Shown one piece after another: positions 1 through 6,347 of a DNA stretch of 19,565 nucleotides (position 1 is its first letter; the number at the start of each line of letters is the position of its first letter). The notes under the pieces are model-generated. The model ran no database searches. It was not told the DNA's origin and was given only the letters and a program-made list of their open reading frames with translations. Source of the stretch: UBA1801 sp035353395 (GTDB taxonomy: Bacteria > Acidobacteriota > Holophagae > Holophagales > Holophagaceae); NCBI GenBank assembly GCA_035353395.1, contig DAOPZL010000053.1:1-19565 (forward strand). The letters run 5' to 3'. A program made the translations under genes and the position numbers.

Positions 1-59
1 GGATCAAAGAACAAGAAAAATAGAAGAACAAAAAAATGAAAGGAACTTGGTCCGCGGGG
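1..59. other. A/T-rich tail downstream of the deformylase-like gene
   Basis: This short stretch lies beyond the stop codon of the minus-strand deformylase-like gene. It is strikingly A-rich on the plus strand, so T-rich on the coding strand, including a run of seven T just past a GC-rich segment. It could contribute to transcription termination. I do not see a stable hairpin directly before the T run, so I do not call a terminator. Confidence 0.3.
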
Positions 60-608
60 TCAGGTCGTGGGCTGGATGACGTAGTCCACCTGGGCCTGGA
101 AGTAGGCGGGGTCCGCGTCGAAGGCGGTGCGGTAGACGAGGCTGCGGATGTCCAGGGCGAGGTCCGTGGCCAGCACGCCGTCCAGGTGGTCCAGCTCGTG
201 CTGGAGGAGCTCGGAGGGCGCCCGTCCCAGGAACTCCCAGGCCTGGGGGCTTCCCTCCTCGTCCAGGAAGGACAGGGAGACGGAGGCGTGCCTCCGGACC
301 TTCACCAGGAGGTCGGGGAAGCACATGCAGTCGTCCCAGAGCGTGAACGTCTCCGGGCTGCGCCAGGTGATCACGGGGTTCACCAGGCAGCGGGTGCCGT
401 GACCGAGGTTGACGGCGACGAAGCGCCTGGGGATCCCGATCTGGGGCGCGGCGATGCCCCGGCCGAAGCCGTGTTCCGCGCGGAAGGCGTCGAGGGCCGC
501 CTTGAGGCGCCGGCTTTCCTGCCGGAACGCCGCATCCGAGACATCGCCCACGGGTTCGCAGACGGCGCGAAGCCGGGGATCGCCGAGAGGCAGGACTCGA
601 TCGCTCAA
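60..608 (-). CDS. def: Peptide deformylase-like metallohydrolase
   Basis: The 182-aa product has the length and three motifs of peptide deformylase, the cytoplasmic metal enzyme that removes the formyl group from the initiator methionine. Motif 1 is present as GRGIAAPQIG (residues 49-58, catalytic Gln56). Motif 3 is QHELDH (metal ligands His137 and His141, general base Glu138). Motif 2, normally EGCLS, reads DDCMC (92-96): the metal-ligand Cys94 is kept but the surrounding residues differ, so this may be a secondary deformylase or one with another substrate. The start is TTG, chosen because AGGAGGT lies six bases upstream and no in-frame ATG fits. That ribosome site overlaps the stop codon of the upstream TauE gene, so the two genes are probably co-translated in the regulator operon. 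Confidence 0.9.
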   Translation of the reverse strand: MSDRVLPLGDPRLRAVCEPVGDVSDAAFRQESRRLKAALDAFRAEHGFGRGIAAPQIGIPRRFVAVNLGHGTRCLVNPVITWRSPETFTLWDDCMCFPDLLVKVRRHASVSLSFLDEEGSPQAWEFLGRAPSELLQHELDHLDGVLATDLALDIRSLVYRTAFDADPAYFQAQVDYVIQPTT

Positions 609-618
609 GGGGGACCTC

Positions 619-1365
619 CTAGTTCCTGAAGAAGACCGCGGCCATGCCCAGGCCGGCGGCGACGACCAGCCCGCGCACCCAGCCTCCGGGCAGCCGGCGG
701 GCCAGCCTCGCGCCGAGGAATCCCCCGGCGATGGCCGCCGCCATCATCACCAGGGCGGGAAGCCACCGCACGATGCCCGCCAGCGCGAAGGTGCCCACCG
801 AGAGGAGCGACAGCACCAGCGAATGATAGTTCTTGAGCGCGTTGGCCACATGGATCTGCGGGATGCCGGCAAGCGCGTAGAGCGCCATCAGCAGGATGCC
901 GAGGCCTCCGTTGAAGTAGCCCCCGTACACCGAGACCGCGAAGAGTCCGGCGAGCTGCGCGAAGGAGCGGCGGCAGGTCGGGGCGGCCGCGGGGCGGGAC
1001 AGGCGCGGTCCAAGGGCGAAGAGGCCCGTGGCGAACAGGAGCAGCCACGGCACCAGGTGGGAGAACATCCGGACCGGCGTCGCGAGCAGCCACAGCGCCC
1101 CGGTCGTTCCGCCCAGCGCGCACACGAGGCCTTCGCGGACCAGCCTCGAACTCGGCTGGGACCCGAGCTCGACGCGGAATCCGGCGGCGCTGCCCAGGTA
1201 GCCCGGGCACAGGGCGACCGCGCTCGTCGCGTTGGCGGCGATGGGCGGCACTCCGGCGAACACGAGGGCCGGGAAGGTGAGGAAGCTGCCTCCCCCGGCG
1301 ACGGCGTTGAGGCCCCCGCCGCAGAAGGCGGCGCCGGCCAGGAGGGCCCAGGCAGGCGGCGTCAC
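619..1365 (-). CDS. Sulfite exporter TauE/SafE family permease
   Basis: The 248-aa polytopic membrane protein has the family's glycine-rich first segment (GGGLNAVAGGGSFLTFPAL, about residues 13-31) and a related repeat in the second half (GGYFNGGLGILLMALYAL). About eight hydrophobic segments are visible. The family moves small anions such as sulfite, sulfoacetate or other organosulfonates and carboxylates across the inner membrane; the substrate cannot be read from sequence. The start is GTG, supported by GGGAGG about six bases upstream. The GTG overlaps the stop codon of the GntR gene in a GTGA tetranucleotide, which indicates translational coupling. The deformylase-like gene follows after ten bases. 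Confidence 0.9.
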   Translation of the reverse strand: MTPPAWALLAGAAFCGGGLNAVAGGGSFLTFPALVFAGVPPIAANATSAVALCPGYLGSAAGFRVELGSQPSSRLVREGLVCALGGTTGALWLLATPVRMFSHLVPWLLLFATGLFALGPRLSRPAAAPTCRRSFAQLAGLFAVSVYGGYFNGGLGILLMALYALAGIPQIHVANALKNYHSLVLSLLSVGTFALAGIVRWLPALVMMAAAIAGGFLGARLARRLPGGWVRGLVVAAGLGMAAVFFRN

Positions 1366-2021
1366 GACGCCCCTCCCGCGCCTTTTTCGAAGAACGTGGA
1401 GAGAATGGACTTCATGCTGCGCTCCCAGTGCGCGTCCAGGAGGCGCACCGCCTCCCGGCGCCCGCCCCGTTCCAGGGAAGCCGCGATGGCCCGGTGCTCC
1501 CCGAGGGATTCCGTCACCCACTGGGAGACCTGCATGAAGGTGTACTCGTAGCGGAAAAGGATCCGCTTGAGGTCGTCGAGGATGCGGGAAAGGTGCTGGT
1601 TGCCGCTCTCGGCGATGAGGGCCCTGTGCCAGGCGGCGTCCAGTTCGATGCGGCGCTGCGCGTCGGGCGGCTCCTCCTCCATGGCCCGGCTGAGCTGCTC
1701 CAGCTGTTCGAGCTTCCCGGGCGTGGGAGAGGGAATGCCGTTGAGGGCCGAGCACTCGAGCAGGCTCACCAGGGGGTAGACATCGCGGATCTCGGATTCG
1801 CAGAGCGGCTTGACGGAGAACCCCTGGTGGAGCTGGGCGCTGATGAAGCCCTCCCGCTCCAGGCGGAGCAGGGCCTCGCGGACGGGCGTGCGGCTCACGC
1901 CGAGCTGCTGGGCCAGTTCCGTGTCCCGCAGGCGCTGCCCGGGCGTCAAGGTCCCCTGGAGGAGCAGGCCCAGGAGTTCCTTGTGCACATCGGCTCGGAG
2001 GGGTTTCCGGGAAATCGGCAT
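1362..2021 (-). CDS. GntR-family transcriptional regulator, FCD type
   Basis: The 219-aa regulator has an N-terminal winged helix-turn-helix (residues 8-70; recognition region around GVSRTPVREALLRL, 41-54) and a C-terminal all-helical FCD ligand-binding domain. Asp128, His132, His176 and His198 sit in the usual FCD metal-ligand spacing, so a carboxylate effector bound through a metal is likely. It heads an operon with the TauE permease and the deformylase-like gene. No Shine-Dalgarno is visible: the space upstream of the ATG is entirely occupied by a 34-bp palindrome, probably its own operator. Promoter geometry suggests a leaderless transcript. A second copy of the core operator upstream of the EamA gene suggests it also controls EamA and the dehydrogenase. 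Confidence 0.93.
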   Translation of the reverse strand: MPISRKPLRADVHKELLGLLLQGTLTPGQRLRDTELAQQLGVSRTPVREALLRLEREGFISAQLHQGFSVKPLCESEIRDVYPLVSLLECSALNGIPSPTPGKLEQLEQLSRAMEEEPPDAQRRIELDAAWHRALIAESGNQHLSRILDDLKRILFRYEYTFMQVSQWVTESLGEHRAIAASLERGGRREAVRLLDAHWERSMKSILSTFFEKGAGGAS

Positions 2022-2022
2022 G

Positions 2023-2056
2023 CTTGACTGTATTCTGTATACAAAATACAGTCAAG
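2023..2056. promoter_or_regulatory. 34-bp palindromic operator and promoter of the GntR operon
   Basis: Two perfect 12-base arms, CTTGACTGTATT (2023-2034) and its exact complement (2045-2056), are centred on the palindrome TGTATACA (2036-2043). Only the 2035/2044 pair breaks symmetry across 34 bases. TGTATACA cores are typical of FCD-type GntR operators. On the minus strand it contains TTGACT (2050-2055), a 17-base spacer and TACAGT (2027-2032). This is a sigma-70-like promoter whose expected start point falls on or next to the regulator's ATG. The palindrome overlaps the last three bases of the upstream dehydrogenase gene. Confidence 0.8.
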
Positions 2057-3074
2057 GTTCCTTTCCCAGGACCTCCAGCCCCTCCCAGAGGGCGTCCAGG
2101 ACCTGGATGCGCGCGCCGGGACCGGGCTTCTCGCCGTGTTCCCCGGGGACGCGCACCGGGGCGGTTGCGGAACCGGGGCGGCAGGCGCGCAGGCGGTCCA
2201 GGAAACCCTCGAGTCGCGCGTGGAATGCGGCCTGGCCGTCGAAAGCCGCCGGATCCAGCGCGAGCATGAAGACGGCGTTGCGGCCGTGGCGGTCCGGCGC
2301 CTCGCCGCTGAACCCGTCGCCCGAAAGCCCCCCGGCCAGCGCCTCCACCAGGAGGGAGAGGGCGGTGCCCTTGAACCCGAAGGCCGGTCCGCCCAGGGGA
2401 AGCAGCGCGGCGAGTCCTTCGAACAGCGCCCCAGGGTCCTCCACAGGCTGGCCGTCGAGGCCGACGAGCGTGCCGCGCGGAACGGGCTCCCGGCGCCGGG
2501 CCGCCGCGCGGACCGCGCCCAGGGCGATCTGCGAGGTGGCCATGTCGAAGACGATGGGGCGCCTCCCGGGGCGCGGGATCCCCGCGGCGACGGGGTTCGT
2601 GGAGAGAAGCGGCTCGGCGCCGCCGTGGGGGGCCACCACCTGCCCGGATCCCGCATCGTTGGCCATGACGAGGCCGAGGAAGCCCCGCCCGGCGATCCGT
2701 TCCGCGTAGGGCGCGAGCCGGGCCACGTCGCCGCAGTTGCGGATCGCCGCCGCGCCGATCCCCGAATGGCCGGCTTTCCCGGCGACCAGGTCCGCCGCTT
2801 CCAGGGCCATGCGGACGCCGAAGCCGAACCCGGCGTCCAGCAGGGCCGTGGCGGCCGTCTCCCTCACGACCTCCAGCCGGGCTCCCGCCTTCACGGTCCC
2901 CTCCGCCAGGGCGTCCAGGTAGGTCTTCACGCGTCCGATGCCGTGGGACTCGTAGCCGGCGAAGGTGGCGTCCGCCAGTTCCCGCCCGAGGATGTCGGCC
3001 TCGGCCGCCTCGACGCCGTGGACCTCGAAGGCCCGGCGGAGGGTGGCATGGAGTCGCGAATATTCAATTTCCAT
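2052..3074 (-). CDS. Ldh_2 (malate/L-lactate/sulfolactate dehydrogenase) family oxidoreductase
   Basis: The 340-aa protein belongs to the NAD(P)-dependent Ldh_2 family, which oxidises 2-hydroxyacids such as malate, lactate, ureidoglycolate, 2,3-diketogulonate (reduction) or sulfolactate. Visible family motifs are YESHGIGRVKTYLDAL (41-56, with the proton-transfer His44), EPLLSTNPVAAGIP (154-167) and the FDMATSQIALG stretch (177-187). The length is normal. One oddity is that the usual NSxHxGxxGxY motif reads NCGDVARLAPY (113-123), so the conserved His is Asp116. The start overlaps the end of the EamA gene by 11 bases, and GGAG lies six bases upstream. Its stop lies inside the GntR operator. Context with two permeases and an FCD regulator points to catabolism of one organic acid; the substrate is unknown. 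Confidence 0.9.
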   Translation of the reverse strand: MEIEYSRLHATLRRAFEVHGVEAAEADILGRELADATFAGYESHGIGRVKTYLDALAEGTVKAGARLEVVRETAATALLDAGFGFGVRMALEAADLVAGKAGHSGIGAAAIRNCGDVARLAPYAERIAGRGFLGLVMANDAGSGQVVAPHGGAEPLLSTNPVAAGIPRPGRRPIVFDMATSQIALGAVRAAARRREPVPRGTLVGLDGQPVEDPGALFEGLAALLPLGGPAFGFKGTALSLLVEALAGGLSGDGFSGEAPDRHGRNAVFMLALDPAAFDGQAAFHARLEGFLDRLRACRPGSATAPVRVPGEHGEKPGPGARIQVLDALWEGLEVLGKEP

Positions 3075-4002
3075 CAGGTTCTCCGGATCCGGCGGGCGGA
3101 AGCTCCACGGCTTCCGGGAGCTCCTCCCGGGGGGCGGACCTCCGGTTCACGAGGTAGATGCCGGCCAGCACGAGGATGCCTCCGCCGACCTGGTTCGCCG
3201 CCGGGAATTCCCCCAGGAGGGGCATGGCCAGGAGGGCCGTCACGACGGCCTGGCCGAGGAGGCTCACGGAGACGTGGGCCGCCCGCAGGTGCCCCAGGGC
3301 ATGGTTGATGGCGAGCCATCCGCCGAGCTGCGAGAAGAGGCCGAGGCCCACCAGCGCCCACCAGGACCGGGAGGAATAGCCGGTCAGGGGCGTGCCCAGG
3401 GAGAGGTTGGCGACCCAGAGGATCGCGATGCTGGCGATCGCGGAGACGGTCATGAAGGTGAGCGTGTCCACGTGCGCCCTGGCCCGCTGGGTCGTGAGCA
3501 GGTAGGCGGCGTAGGCCACGCTGGCGCCGATGGCCAGGAGCTCGCCGAGGTTGAAGCTCAGGTGCCTCCAGGCGTCGAGGCCCATCAGGAGCGCCATGCC
3601 GGACAGGGAGACGCAGAGGCCCGTCCAGTAGCCGGACGTCAGCTTCTCCCGGAAGAGGAAGAGGGCGCCGAGCCCCACCCACAGCGGCGCGTTGTTGGCC
3701 AGGAGCGTGGCCGCGGCGGCGGACGTCAGGAGCAGGCTCGTGTTCCACAGGGCCAGGTCCAGGGCGTAGAAGAGGCCGCCGGCGGCGATGAGGATCACCA
3801 GCTTCCTCGACGGCCAGGCGCCGCCCTTGGCCAGCCGCCAGGGGATCAGCGCCGCGCCCGAGATGAGCATGCGGTAGAAGGCCGAGGCCGGCCCCGGGAT
3901 TCCCGCGAGCTTCACGAAGATGGCGGAGCAGCCGATGCAGAGCACGCCGACCGCGAGGGCCGCGTAGGCGCGTACCGTTTCACTGCGATGCGGGTTGGGC
4001 AT
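3064..4002 (-). CDS. EamA/DMT-superfamily transporter
   Basis: The 312-aa membrane protein has about ten hydrophobic helices arranged as two EamA repeats (about 10-140 and 150-285). Typical features are the N-terminal IFVKLAGIPGPASAFYRMLI and the end-of-repeat WGLGA/GGGILVLAGIYLV segments. Family members export or import amino acids, nucleosides and other small metabolites in the inner membrane. The C-terminal tail of about 25 residues is charged and proline-rich. The ATG at 4002 is chosen because GAGG lies six bases upstream; reading further upstream gives out-of-character sequence. It is the first gene of a two-gene unit with the Ldh_2 enzyme, and its upstream region carries a copy of the GntR operator core. 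Confidence 0.88.
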   Translation of the reverse strand: MPNPHRSETVRAYAALAVGVLCIGCSAIFVKLAGIPGPASAFYRMLISGAALIPWRLAKGGAWPSRKLVILIAAGGLFYALDLALWNTSLLLTSAAAATLLANNAPLWVGLGALFLFREKLTSGYWTGLCVSLSGMALLMGLDAWRHLSFNLGELLAIGASVAYAAYLLTTQRARAHVDTLTFMTVSAIASIAILWVANLSLGTPLTGYSSRSWWALVGLGLFSQLGGWLAINHALGHLRAAHVSVSLLGQAVVTALLAMPLLGEFPAANQVGGGILVLAGIYLVNRRSAPREELPEAVELPPAGSGEPDGN

Positions 4003-4035
4003 GGAGGGCCTCAAGGTGTCAGGAGGGGGATGGAT

Positions 4036-4054
4036 ATATTGTATACAGATTGTA
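4036..4054. promoter_or_regulatory. Second putative GntR operator upstream of the EamA gene
   Basis: TGTATACA occurs at 4040-4047. The 11-mer TTGTATACAGA (4039-4049) is identical to the minus-strand reading of the large operator at 2034-2044. The hexamer ATTGTA is repeated 11 bases apart (4038 and 4049), one helical turn. The site is 36 bases or more before the EamA start, where a promoter is expected; TACAAT on the minus strand could serve as a -10 element. Symmetry beyond the core is poor. Confidence 0.6.
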
Positions 4055-4629
4055 CCTCGCTTCCAGGTTTGTTCGATCCCTCCCGCGAATCGAGGCATTC
4101 CGAGACGCGGGGTCAGGCATGCCGCAGCTCCCCGGGAGCCTCGTACCTTCCGCACACGACAGGCGGATCTCATTCCCCTCGCAGGGGTCCGTTCACAGGG
4201 AGATCGCCTGGTCATGGAATTTGTGGTTCAGTGTTCTGGGCATGTGATTTGCAATGATTATCTTTATTTTTTTATCCCCTTCATCCCTTTTATCCCTGTT
4301 CATAAAATCTTTAAAAGCATCATTAACAAGGATGAAGGGGATGAAAGGGATAAAGGCAGGATGAACCTTGGTTGGGACTGGTATGCATCATGGTGGCAAT
4401 GTGCGATGGACACCTGTCTTGCTTGTTGATCTTGTGTTTTTTATTGTTGTTTATAATGATGTTAATGGCATGACTGAATGGATGTGAAAGAGATAATGTC
4501 GGGCCGGGCCTGTGCGCAGGCAGATCCATGTCAAGGCTGGGGATTGGCGAATGGAATCCACTCGCTACCGGGGCGGTCTCGCTGTTGGATGACCGGAATC
4601 CTGGCCAGCAGGGGACCCAGTCGCCTTCT
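4055..4629. other. Gene-free stretch with an AT-rich island
   Basis: No convincing gene is present between the EamA promoter region and the YhcH-like gene. Bases about 4225-4500 are clearly AT-rich (long T and A runs, for example around 4261-4275 and 4435-4455) in an otherwise very GC-rich window. The island contains the large inverted repeat at 4271-4354. Short open frames here have no ribosome site and no protein-like composition. Confidence 0.6.
4271..4354. repeat. Inverted repeat built from 9-bp ATCCC-TT units
   Basis: The 30-base arms 4271-4300 and 4325-4354 are reverse complements with four mismatches, separated by a 24-base A/T-rich loop. Each arm is itself a run of three related 9-mers of the form ATCCCYTTY. 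As RNA it would form a long imperfect stem. There is no T run on the 3' side in either direction, so it does not look like a simple intrinsic terminator. Confidence 0.75.
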
Positions 4630-5121
4630 CTAGTCCAGGGTGCTCGCTCCGGGCCCATCGATCCCGGCCGCATCCCTGACTTTCAGGACCAGCTTCTTCA
4701 CCGTCCGGCCGTCGCCGATCAGCGGCGCGTGCGCGTCCTCCGGGAAGAAGACGGCCAAGTGGCCGGCGGGGACGGTGATCAGGCTCTCCGGCGCATCCCG
4801 GAAGAAGGTGAGGTCCTTGCCGGGATCATAGGGCGCGGACGGCTCCCGGCACGCGGCCAGGGGGGACCAGCCCATGGTGTCCGCGCCCTCGAGGATCACC
4901 TGCACGTCGATGTAGGCGCGGTGGGCCTCCAGGGGGGCCTCGGACGCCGGACGGGTCCGGGCCCGGGGAGACGAACTGACGTAGAGGTCCTCTCCCCGCA
5001 GCGGCAGCCGGCCTTCAGGGATCGCGTGGAGATCCGCACCCGCCAGGAATTCCTCCACGGCCGGGAACAAGGGGTGGAGACGCCGGTAGCGGGAGAACTG
5101 GGTGATGGGGCACAGGATCAT
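4630..5121 (-). CDS. YhcH/YjgK/YiaL (TabA-like, DUF386) family protein
   Basis: The 163-aa protein matches the family of small cupin-fold proteins that includes TabA and YiaL. Visible signatures are EAHRAYIDVQVILEGAD (65-81, with the presumed metal ligands Glu65 and His67) and the second strand pair HLAVFFPEDAHAPLI (121-135, His131). Family members are linked to sugar acid or sialic acid metabolism and, in E. coli, to biofilm regulation through toxin-antitoxin systems; the biochemical role remains unsettled. GGGAGG about seven bases before the ATG supports the start. It lies 41 bases downstream of a secreted unknown protein on the same strand and could share its transcript. No sugar-acid genes adjoin it. 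Confidence 0.85.
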   Translation of the reverse strand: MILCPITQFSRYRRLHPLFPAVEEFLAGADLHAIPEGRLPLRGEDLYVSSSPRARTRPASEAPLEAHRAYIDVQVILEGADTMGWSPLAACREPSAPYDPGKDLTFFRDAPESLITVPAGHLAVFFPEDAHAPLIGDGRTVKKLVLKVRDAAGIDGPGASTLD

Positions 5122-5162
5122 CGAGGACCTCCCTCAGGATTGTGGCACGGGCAGGTCGTGGA

Positions 5163-5690
5163 TCACCGGGGGCCCGCGGCCTCGAACTTCCCGTCGCGCA
5201 GCCGCCAGGCGTCCCCCACCTGCGTCAGCAGGCCGTCCTCGAAATGCCACCGGGAGTAGGCCCGTTCCTCCTCGGCGGCCTCCTCCGCGCCGGCGGACCT
5301 CAGGAGGATGTCCTGTCCCTGGACCTTGACGAAACCGGGCTCGACGGGCCTCCCGGCATCGCCGACCCGCGCGGCGGCGGCGACCTGGTAGCCCTTGCCG
5401 CCGTCCGAAAGCAGGAACACGTGGGTTTCGGGGGCCGCCCCCTCCTCCCTGGGCTGGAGGGTCAGGAAGGCGAAGACATCCAGCTTGGCCGGATTCGAGA
5501 AGCGCTCCTCCACGAGGAAGCGCGGGGCGCGGGCCTCCGTGGCCTGGAGGCTCTTCACCTGGGCCGTCAGCACCTTCCGGATGGTCTTCCGTTCTGAAGG
5601 CGTGAGCGGCCAGGCCGCCGCCCCCCAGAGGAGCAGGGCCGCCTGGAGGACCCGCGGCCAGTGGCTTCCCGTCCTTTGCGCCCGAGGCAT
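5163..5690 (-). CDS. Secreted or periplasmic protein of unknown function
   Basis: I do not recognise this 175-aa protein. The start at 5690 is preferred over the longer open frame because GGAG lies five bases upstream. From there the protein begins with basic residues followed by a hydrophobic stretch (VLQAALLLWGAAAWPL, about 14-29), a likely Sec signal peptide. The mature part starts with a helical segment (SERKTIRKVLTAQVKSLQATEA) and continues as a mixed beta-rich domain ending in WHFEDGLLTQVGDAWRLRDGKFEA. The alternation resembles small periplasmic NTF2-like or DUF4864-like domains, but that is only an impression. It diverges from the CoA-binding gene across 151 bases, which should hold promoters for both. 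Confidence 0.75.
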   Translation of the reverse strand: MPRAQRTGSHWPRVLQAALLLWGAAAWPLTPSERKTIRKVLTAQVKSLQATEARAPRFLVEERFSNPAKLDVFAFLTLQPREEGAAPETHVFLLSDGGKGYQVAAAARVGDAGRPVEPGFVKVQGQDILLRSAGAEEAAEEERAYSRWHFEDGLLTQVGDAWRLRDGKFEAAGPR

Positions 5691-5841
5691 CGCCGCTCCG
5701 TGAAAGGGGGCCCGGTTCGGGCTCCGCTCCAGCCATCCTACGACAACGCGGCGCCGTCTGGACCGGATGGCCGTCCCTGGTGGATCCTGGAAGCCGTAAC
5801 CCCCCCGGGGCGGGCGACATCGAAACAGCAAGGAGCGGACC

Positions 5842-6249
5842 ATGGCCTCTGTCGACGACGTGATCCAGGACTACATGACCGGCGGCCCCTATGCGGTCGT
5901 GGGCGCCACCTCGAACCGCGACAAGTACGGGAACATGGTGCTGCGGGCCTACCAGCAGCTCGGGCACGAGGTGTACCCCGTGAACCCGCGGGCCGGGATG
6001 ATCGAGGGCCTGAAGGCCTATCCCGACCTGGCCTCGCTCCCGGTCAAGGTCCGGGGTGTCTCCATCATCACGCCCCCATCCATCACGGAACGGGTGGTGG
6101 AGGAGGCCGCCGCGGCCGGCGCGCAGTTCGTCTGGATGCAGCCCGGCGCCGAGAGCGAGAAGGCCGTCCGGACCGCGGAATCCCTCGGCCTGAAGGTCAT
6201 CGCCAACGGCCCGTGCTATCTCGTGCTGGCCCGTTTCCACTGGGAGTGA
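5842..6249 (+). CDS. CoA-binding protein (CoA_binding_2, YccU-like)
   Basis: The 135-aa single-domain protein has the Rossmann-like CoA-binding fold seen in succinyl-CoA synthetase alpha subunits and in the small YccU-type proteins. Motifs are YAVVGATSNRDKYGNMVLR (17-35, nucleotide loop), VYPVNPRAG (about 45-53), SIITPPS, FVWMQPGAES and a conserved C-terminal NGPCYLV. The length is normal for the stand-alone family. The role is unknown beyond CoA or acyl-CoA binding in the cytoplasm. AAGGAG seven bases before the ATG supports the start. It lies 98 bases upstream of the NfeD gene on the same strand and may be a separate unit. Confidence 0.88.
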   Translation: MASVDDVIQDYMTGGPYAVVGATSNRDKYGNMVLRAYQQLGHEVYPVNPRAGMIEGLKAYPDLASLPVKVRGVSIITPPSITERVVEEAAAAGAQFVWMQPGAESEKAVRTAESLGLKVIANGPCYLVLARFHWE

Positions 6250-6347
6250 CGGGGCCGGCCCGGAGAAAAGTCCTGGCGTCCCGGGGAAGGGGCTGTATTT
6301 TTGCTGCGCGGCTGGCATAGCATGAAGGCCTCCCCCGAGCAGCTCCC

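Noticed and set aside
409..1551. Long plus-strand open frames opposite the deformylase, TauE and GntR genes (also at 2136-3308, 2965-4257, 13004-14548)
   Set aside because: They are rich in Arg, Gly, Pro and Ala, have no family motifs or ribosome sites, and lie opposite genes with clear domains; long antisense frames are expected at this GC content.
4271..4354. CRISPR-like or terminator reading of the inverted repeat
   Set aside because: The units are only 9 bases without unique spacers, there are no cas genes, and no T run follows the stem in either direction.
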